IMG/VR virus record: IMGVR_UViG_3300029448_000158
Location: 1-35,932 of that record
Reading direction: 5' to 3' (one strand)
Source of the DNA: a virus
DNA: 35,932 bases
Shown here: positions 31,934-35,932 of the stretch, piece by piece
Layout of the letters: each line of letters begins with the position of its first letter
How positions within the stretch are numbered: position 1 is the first letter of the stretch
The notes under the pieces: model-generated
The model's input: the letters and a program-made list of their open reading frames with translations, nothing else
Database searches by the model: none
What the model was told of the DNA's origin: nothing
Made by a program: the position numbers and the translations under genes

Positions 31934-32685
31934 TTTTTATCTCCGTTTTTCATTGAATTTAAAATGGCATCCCAAGAGAAATCTATTTGCTCTTCCATAC
32001 CATATCTATTTTTTGCCAACCAAGCTGGCTTCTCTTGTGTCCATAGTTTCCTCTCACCGCTAGATACAGCTCGCTTTTCTTGCTTACCCATCTTGCCTTG
32101 TGACTTCACTAAGTTCACATCATAGTTACCAAACATTAATATATCGCTATGCTCTTGCAGTTTCGCTGAAGCTGCCTTGTGCAAAGCAATCTCATAACGA
32201 TCATAACTCTCTCCGTCTGGCGGATAAAAAGTTCTGATATTTGTATGAGCAAGTTGCATGATAATCATGTTCTTTTCGTTTCTAAGTTGGTTAAGATAAT
32301 CAATATATTTTTGCCAAAGCAAAACAGCTAACTTATAGCCTTTGCCATAGGCAATGTTATCTATCGAATCTACCTTCTCGTTTTCACAAACCTTTTGCCA
32401 TATAAGAGCTTCCAACCAATCTAGGCTGTCAAGCGCTACGGCTTTATAGTCGTGTTTTTCGTTTATTAACTCATGTAATGCAGACATTACATCTTCATAA
32501 GATTTAGCTAATGGAAAGTGAGGTACATCTGCCACCCCAGCTAATCCATCTTCGGTTTGAATGAAGATCACACCTGGTATTGATGCAGCTAGTGTGGTTT
32601 TACCCAATCCAGCAGTTCCATGAATTAAGATACGAGGGGGTTTCCTCTCTATCTTCTCTTTTATATCACTAAGTTTAAAAGCCAT
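31930..32685 (-). CDS. RecA-fold ATPase, AAA_24-like
   Basis: The 251-aa protein has Walker A ILIHGTAGLGKTTLAA (about residues 20-35), Walker B YKAVALDSLDWLE (about 75-87), sensor-like MIIMQLAHTNI, and a C-terminal IDFSWDAILNSM. This matches the phage nucleotide-binding AAA_24 family (Sak4-like), single-strand annealing or recombination ATPases. AAGGAGGA precedes ATG 32683-32685; a start 14 codons earlier lies in the previous gene. It sits between the coiled-coil gene and the SSB-like gene, as in other phage recombination cassettes. Confidence 0.8.
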   Translation of the reverse strand: MAFKLSDIKEKIERKPPRILIHGTAGLGKTTLAASIPGVIFIQTEDGLAGVADVPHFPLAKSYEDVMSALHELINEKHDYKAVALDSLDWLEALIWQKVCENEKVDSIDNIAYGKGYKLAVLLWQKYIDYLNQLRNEKNMIIMQLAHTNIRTFYPPDGESYDRYEIALHKAASAKLQEHSDILMFGNYDVNLVKSQGKMGKQEKRAVSSGERKLWTQEKPAWLAKNRYGMEEQIDFSWDAILNSMKNGDKK

Positions 32686-32695
32686 ATTTTCCTCC

Positions 32696-32950
32696 TTATT
32701 GCTTGGTTTCTGTAATGATTTCAGCATCTTCAGCGTCTTTATCAGACACCGCTAATGATGATTCTAATGCAGCTATCAAACGATCTTTGTGATCCAATCT
32801 CGTTCCTAGCTGAAGATCTAAACTTTCAATTTCAGGTTGTAATGTTTTGAGCATTGTCAACATTCGAGCTTCATTTTTATTTAAGTCAGCTTCAAAATAT
32901 TCCTTATCGTTGATAGTTAATGTGGGTTTGGGTTCTTGGTTATCACTCAT
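32696..32950 (-). CDS. Coiled-coil protein, DUF6447-like (84 aa)
   Basis: From ATG 32948-32950 (AAAGGAGG at ideal distance) it reads MSDNQEPKPTLTINDKEYFE. A helix follows (ARMLTMLKTLQPEIESLDLQ) and an acidic tail. The strand-helix order fits what I recall as DUF6447, a small phage protein of unknown role. It overlaps the nuclease gene by eight bases. Confidence 0.65.
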   Translation of the reverse strand: MSDNQEPKPTLTINDKEYFEADLNKNEARMLTMLKTLQPEIESLDLQLGTRLDHKDRLIAALESSLAVSDKDAEDAEIITETKQ

Positions 32951-33659
32951 TGTTTCCTCCTTTATTATGTAATGGACAAGTGAATTGTTTGGCTGGACAA
33001 AATCTACAATGATCGCCAGCAAAAGGTTCAGGTTCTAATTCAAAACAGCGTTCAGCTGCTTCTTTTAGATCGTTCAATCCCCAATGTAGTAACCCCATCA
33101 AGTCGTGCTTCTGCGAGCTAATCTTAGGATTAACTTTTGGTTGCACTATGGTTGTGATTACATCTTCGGTTTTATCCGATCCAAATTCTTGTAGGCAAAG
33201 CAACATATATATTTTTAATTGAGAACTGCTTGGTTCTACTTTCCACTTGCCTGTCTTTAAATCTATTATTTCTATGTTGTTGCCATAGATGATAGTTGCA
33301 TCCGCAGTTCCAAATAACTCTGGATGTATTTCATCGCTTGAGCGATACCTTCTTTCTAAATAAAGTTCGCCTTTGGTTTCTTCTAATCTTTTCTCTATGT
33401 AGTCGGTGTAAGTTTTGATGATGTCTATATCTTCTTGTTCAATAATAATCTTATGACCTTGTACTTTATGAACTGTGCCTAAAAATTCTTCAGGCGTACT
33501 TCTTTTGTATAAAAATGATTCCGCAGCTTCGTGATTGATTGTTCCCCTAAGTGCTGCAACGTGGGTGGGTTGTTCTTCTGATATGCTAGATAGGTAAGGT
33601 GATGCTGGACAATTTGACCAGCGTTCAAATGATGATGGCGCAATACTACTATGATCCAA
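32943..33659 (-). CDS. Cas4/RecB-like PD-(D/E)XK exonuclease (DUF2800-like)
   Basis: The 238-aa nuclease shows SSFERWSNCPASPYL (first Cys), RGTINHEAAE (motif I His), ELFGTADATIIY (Asp), IEIIDLKTGKW (D-x-K core) and QLKIYMLL. GDHCRFCPAKQFTC at the C-terminus completes the four-Cys Fe-S cluster as in Cas4/AddB types. It would resect DNA ends for the neighbouring ATPase and SSB-like proteins. The start is TTG 33657-33659, supported by GAGGAGAG five bases upstream and the absence of an ATG nearby. DUF2800 is named from memory. Confidence 0.8.
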   Translation of the reverse strand: MDHSSIAPSSFERWSNCPASPYLSSISEEQPTHVAALRGTINHEAAESFLYKRSTPEEFLGTVHKVQGHKIIIEQEDIDIIKTYTDYIEKRLEETKGELYLERRYRSSDEIHPELFGTADATIIYGNNIEIIDLKTGKWKVEPSSSQLKIYMLLCLQEFGSDKTEDVITTIVQPKVNPKISSQKHDLMGLLHWGLNDLKEAAERCFELEPEPFAGDHCRFCPAKQFTCPLHNKGGNNE

Positions 33660-33687
33660 TGTTTCTCTCCTCTAATCTCCTTTCGTT

Positions 33688-33882
33688 TTAAATTTCTATG
33701 AACTCCGTTTGCTCTTGTTCATACGCTTCAACATCATCAAGGCGATAATAAACTCTGCCAGTATCTTTGCGTTTTATATAACGTGGCCCTTTCTTTGGTT
33801 TAGCGGTTCTCCAATTACAAAGTGTGCCTTTGCTCATTTTAAACCTTTGTGCCAACTCACCTGTACTTAACATCTTGACCAT
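33688..33882 (-). CDS. Excisionase-like HTH protein (64 aa)
   Basis: MVKMLSTGELAQRFKMSKGT then LCNWRTAKPKKGPRYIKRKD and VYYRLDDVEAYEQEQ is the winged MerR/HTH_17 type seen in excisionases and AlpA-like regulators. It is the first gene after the strong minus-strand promoter, so a lysis-lysogeny or excision role is likely. AGGAGATAGGA precedes the ATG. Confidence 0.7.
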   Translation of the reverse strand: MVKMLSTGELAQRFKMSKGTLCNWRTAKPKKGPRYIKRKDTGRVYYRLDDVEAYEQEQTEFIEI

Positions 33883-33934
33883 GTTCCTATCTCCTAAAAA
33901 TGTTTTTGATTTTATTCGGTGTTAATTATTCTAA

Positions 33935-33964
33935 ATTTTAATTTATTCTAGTTAATCGTGTCAA
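33935..33964 (-). promoter_or_regulatory. Strong sigma70-type promoter for the minus-strand array
   Basis: On the minus strand TTGACA (33964-33959) is followed after 18 bases by TAAAAT (33940-33935). A perfect -35 with a 4/6 to 5/6 -10, in very AT-rich DNA, about 55 bases before the excisionase-like start. It should drive the early and replication genes. Confidence 0.7.
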
Positions 33965-34045
33965 CCGATTATCAAAAATTAATTAAAATTAGTATAAATT
34001 ATGAACTCCTCATTTCTCTCTGCTATATCTAACAACAAAAGAAAG

Positions 34046-34051
34046 TATAAT
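34046..34051 (+). promoter_or_regulatory. Candidate -10 box of the plus-strand operon
   Basis: TATAAT lies 23 bases before the ATG of the DUF3310 gene. No clear -35 is seen at 17 bases (CTATAT). It faces away from the minus-strand promoter, so the two transcription units diverge from 33883-34073. Confidence 0.45.
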
Positions 34052-34073
34052 GCAAGAATGTTTATGAACTAAA

Positions 34074-34358
34074 ATGAACATGGGTAAAAGGATCAATGAT
34101 ATAACTCCTGAAGAGTGGGATTCTCTAAAATGGGGCAATTCTAAAGCAACCGAGATCCAAGTCGGAGGAGATCACTACGCTAAACAAAAGGAATACCAAC
34201 CAGCGGAAGTGATACAAAAACTAAAACTGTCCTGGTGTAAATCAAACGCAATCAAATATATTTTACGAGCTGGCAACAAAGGGCCAGCCACAGAAGATCT
34301 AAAAAAAGCAATTCATTATTTAGAACTTGAGCTAGAAATAGAAGCGGAGAAAACATAA
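34074..34358 (+). CDS. DUF3310 phage protein (94 aa)
   Basis: VGGDHYAKQKEYQPAEVIQK, then SNAIKYILRAGNKG, and EDLKKAIHYLELEL are the hallmarks of DUF3310, small phage proteins sometimes called nucleotide kinases without proof. They are common among nucleotide- and replication-related phage genes. It is the first gene of the plus-strand operon and its stop overlaps the next start (TAATG). ATG 34074 or 34080 is possible. Confidence 0.8.
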   Translation: MNMGKRINDITPEEWDSLKWGNSKATEIQVGGDHYAKQKEYQPAEVIQKLKLSWCKSNAIKYILRAGNKGPATEDLKKAIHYLELELEIEAEKT

Positions 34359-34585
34359 TGCCACCATTTATTGTTGCTGATGATTCTTACATAGATTTCT
34401 TAATTTTTTGTTTTATGAAATGGGTAGGAGAAATAAACGACCAAACAACTACAGTTTCTTTTCGTGATTATTTTGAAAATCCAGTAAGGAAATTAAAACT
34501 TGAAAAAGAATTTACTGCTAATTCAGATGGCGAACCTTTAGACATTTGGTTTGATCCAGCTGAAATAAAGGAGGTGTTCCATTGA
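34358..34585 (+). CDS. Unknown 75-aa protein
   Basis: It starts MPPFIVADDSYIDFLIFCFM and has a hydrophobic first half, with an acidic tail (DIWFDPAEIKEVFH). No family recognised. It is linked by TAATG to the DUF3310 gene and its end covers the ribosome site and start of the DUF1289 gene. The last 35 bases recur at the window start. Confidence 0.6.
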   Translation: MPPFIVADDSYIDFLIFCFMKWVGEINDQTTTVSFRDYFENPVRKLKLEKEFTANSDGEPLDIWFDPAEIKEVFH

Positions 34586-34893
34586 GTAATTATAAAAAAA
34601 TGAACGTAATAAAAGGATACGCAACTTCATTAGCTGACAATCCTTGTATTAATATGTGTGGCAATTTGACAGTAGGTGGCAATGCTAGCTGCAAGTATTG
34701 TGGTAGAACACAAGAGCAAATAACACATTGGCAAGAGTATCCAGTAACAGTTAAAAAATTAATTAACTTAGAGAATTACGATAAACACGCTTCCAGGCAA
34801 AGAATAACTGCCCTTGCACAAGAGTACGATATATCTTTTGAAACTGCTAGACAGATATTCGCAGTTGATGGGCATTTAAGTTCTATTAATTAA
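34582..34893 (+). CDS. DUF1289-like cysteine-rich protein, right copy
   Basis: The 103-aa protein is identical to that at 32-343, although the DNA differs at seven third-type positions (for example TCG/TCA, AAG/AAA, TTT/TTC). Purifying selection is thus directly visible. TTG start, AAGGAGGT and overlapping upstream stop are preserved. Role unknown; see left copy for motifs. Confidence 0.8.
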   Translation: MSNYKKMNVIKGYATSLADNPCINMCGNLTVGGNASCKYCGRTQEQITHWQEYPVTVKKLINLENYDKHASRQRITALAQEYDISFETARQIFAVDGHLSSIN

Positions 34894-35111
34894 CCCTCGC
34901 ACTCCACAATATCGTTATACAGCTCCCTTCTGATCTCCGTTCTTAATTCTTTTGGAACTTCACTAAGGATCTTTAAGTCGCTTATCTTAGGCTTAAAAGT
35001 TTTGTGCTTATTAGCTTCATGGTCGGACTCGTCTTTCCATCGCCAGCGTATCTCCTCTGAATGCAGCTCTGATTTAAAATAGAACGAATAACGCAATGGT
35101 TCACTCTTCAT
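34890..35111 (-). CDS. Unknown 73-aa protein, right copy
   Basis: It differs from the left copy by one residue (HPEE to HSEE). Stop-to-stop overlap with DUF1289 is kept. Its start lies within the last 11 bases of the inserted 149-aa gene, exactly as in the left copy it lies in the 53-aa gene. Function unknown. Confidence 0.75.
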   Translation of the reverse strand: MKSEPLRYSFYFKSELHSEEIRWRWKDESDHEANKHKTFKPKISDLKILSEVPKELRTEIRRELYNDIVECEG

Positions 35112-35550
35112 CTTTCACCCCTACAACGTAGCCATGAATTAATTTTATATTAGTAAATCCTTGCTCCCTAAGTGCTTTGGCTTCTTTGTTCCTTTTGGTC
35201 AACTTAGAGTATTTTCTTTGTCTTTCTTCTATGTTAAGTCTGTTATGCGGAGAAGCATATTCAAGGTTGTAGATTGTTACGTCACCACGATTTCCAACCC
35301 ATCCAATTTCAACATTATTTTTATCTCTAAGTATCCAACCACCACTTTTTTGTGTTGATTTTCTTCTAAAGGGTTTGCTAATAAAAGGAGAGTATAACCA
35401 TTCAGTATTTTTACGTTTTTCATTAAATAAATTTACTGCTTGCTTATAGGTGTGTTTAACAGTTTTATCTATAACTGTGCCTATCTCTATTCTTTTCCTT
35501 TTATATACGCTTTTATGTGGATAAATTACTTTTATTGGTAATACATTCAT
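35101..35550 (-). CDS. Inserted 149-aa unknown protein
   Basis: This gene is present only in the right copy. The protein is basic (VYKRKRIEIGTVIDKTVKHT; KPFRRKSTQKSGGWILRDKN) with a possible beta core and a DVTIYNLEYASPHNRLNIEE segment. No HNH, GIY-YIG or other nuclease motif is clear. GGAGGAGG precedes the ATG and the start overlaps the upstream stop (ATGA). It therefore slots cleanly into the operon. It may be a recently gained accessory gene. Confidence 0.7.
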   Translation of the reverse strand: MNVLPIKVIYPHKSVYKRKRIEIGTVIDKTVKHTYKQAVNLFNEKRKNTEWLYSPFISKPFRRKSTQKSGGWILRDKNNVEIGWVGNRGDVTIYNLEYASPHNRLNIEERQRKYSKLTKRNKEAKALREQGFTNIKLIHGYVVGVKDEE

Positions 35551-35702
35551 TTTTCCTCCTCCAAAATTACATCTCCCAAACGATCCTTTGCTTCACCAAT
35601 AACCCTTGCGTACTCTATTGGATCTACTGGTACGTTAGTTGTTTGGGTGTGTGTTAGGAATTGCTCTAGTCTATTGTGTATGCGTTTTAGTTCTTCAAGC
35701 AT
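35547..35702 (-). CDS. Unknown 51-aa helical protein, right copy
   Basis: Homologue of the gene at 551-712, from ATG 35700-35702 (MLEELKRIHNRLEQFL) with GGAGAT upstream. The C-terminus ends EEEK and differs from the left copy, where the inserted gene is missing. An upstream start would add ten residues inside the neighbouring gene and is less likely. Confidence 0.65.
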   Translation of the reverse strand: MLEELKRIHNRLEQFLTHTQTTNVPVDPIEYARVIGEAKDRLGDVILEEEK

Positions 35703-35932
35703 TGTTATCTCCATAAAATTTAATCTTTTCAAGAAACCATTTAAAAGGATTAGAGTTTATTAAATCTCTCCTACGTTCCTTTCTTGGCTCTTGGGTTACT
35801 TTACCAGTTCTAATGTCGGTAAAAGTTTTGCTACCATCATTAAAAACTTTTGTTGATATGTAGTCGTTGTAATGATGATGTTTAAGTTGCTTCGCCCATT
35901 TATTGTAGGCTTGCAATCCTCTTTGCTTTTCT
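35695..35932 (-). CDS. Unknown basic protein, right copy (5' end cut off)
   Basis: Homologue of the 86-aa gene at 706-966, with a different C-terminus (YGDNNA instead of YGEKKC) and a few substitutions (K for R, N for D). The start lies beyond the window end. Function unknown. Confidence 0.7.
   Translation of the reverse strand, partial: EKQRGLQAYNKWAKQLKHHHYNDYISTKVFNDGSKTFTDIRTGKVTQEPRKERRRDLINSNPFKWFLEKIKFYGDNNA

Larger units (their letters stand above)
34551..35932. repeat. Right copy of the diverged terminal duplication
   Basis: It matches 1-943, with an extra gene of about 440 bases inserted after the 73-aa gene. Flanks of the insertion remain in register at gene edges. Differences outside it are about 2.5% and largely silent. 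The window ends inside the 86-aa gene homologue. Confidence 0.95.

Noticed and set aside
35101-35550. Homing endonuclease identity for the inserted gene
   Set aside because: A His-Asn pair (PHNRLN) is present, but no full HNH, GIY-YIG or LAGLIDADG pattern could be made out.

Overview
The window looks like one genome of an AT-rich tailed phage, about 34.6 kb per unit, read slightly more than once round. It carries small and large terminase, a P22-type portal, a scaffold, an SU10-type capsid protein, a gp10-like tail hub and ejection-type proteins. There is no tape measure, tube or sheath gene, which points to a short-tailed (podovirus-like) particle. A tyrosine integrase and an excisionase-like HTH gene suggest a temperate lifestyle. 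The style (S74 fibres, SU10-like capsid, nidogen-like secreted protein, many tiny basic ORFs) resembles marine phages of Proteobacteria. The host assignment is inference; nothing in the sequence names it.

Layout: almost everything is on the minus strand, so the biological order runs from high to low coordinates. A divergent promoter region (33883-34073) separates a short plus-strand operon (DUF3310, a 75-aa protein, DUF1289; 34074-34893) from the long minus-strand array. The array begins with an excisionase-like HTH, a Cas4/RecB-like nuclease, a coiled-coil protein, a RecA-fold ATPase, a DUF669-type ssDNA-binding protein, a small protein, a primase-helicase and a C5 cytosine methyltransferase (33882 to 27978). 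A 332-aa W-P-T-P-T-rich protein is nested in another frame of the methyltransferase gene. A short non-coding stretch with 21-bp iterons (27756-27876) follows and is the best origin candidate, next to a winged-helix initiator-like gene.

Packaging and head genes come next: small terminase, YozE-like, PAPS-reductase-like, large terminase, portal. Then come two secreted proteins, a lysis block (coiled-coil membrane protein, 3TM holin, 38-aa membrane protein, M15 endolysin), scaffold, capsid with a strong terminator, head-tail adaptor, a 20-residue repeat protein, S74 fibre, tail hub, GNAT-like protein and ejection proteins. A PD-(D/E)XK nuclease, a regulatory/att-like region, three microproteins, the integrase and three small genes end the array, tail to tail with DUF1289.

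The two ends of the window (1-943 and 34551-35932) are versions of the same region, but they are not identical. They differ by about 2.5%, mostly silently, and the right copy carries one extra 149-aa gene. No DNA or RNA polymerase gene, tRNA or CRISPR array was recognised.
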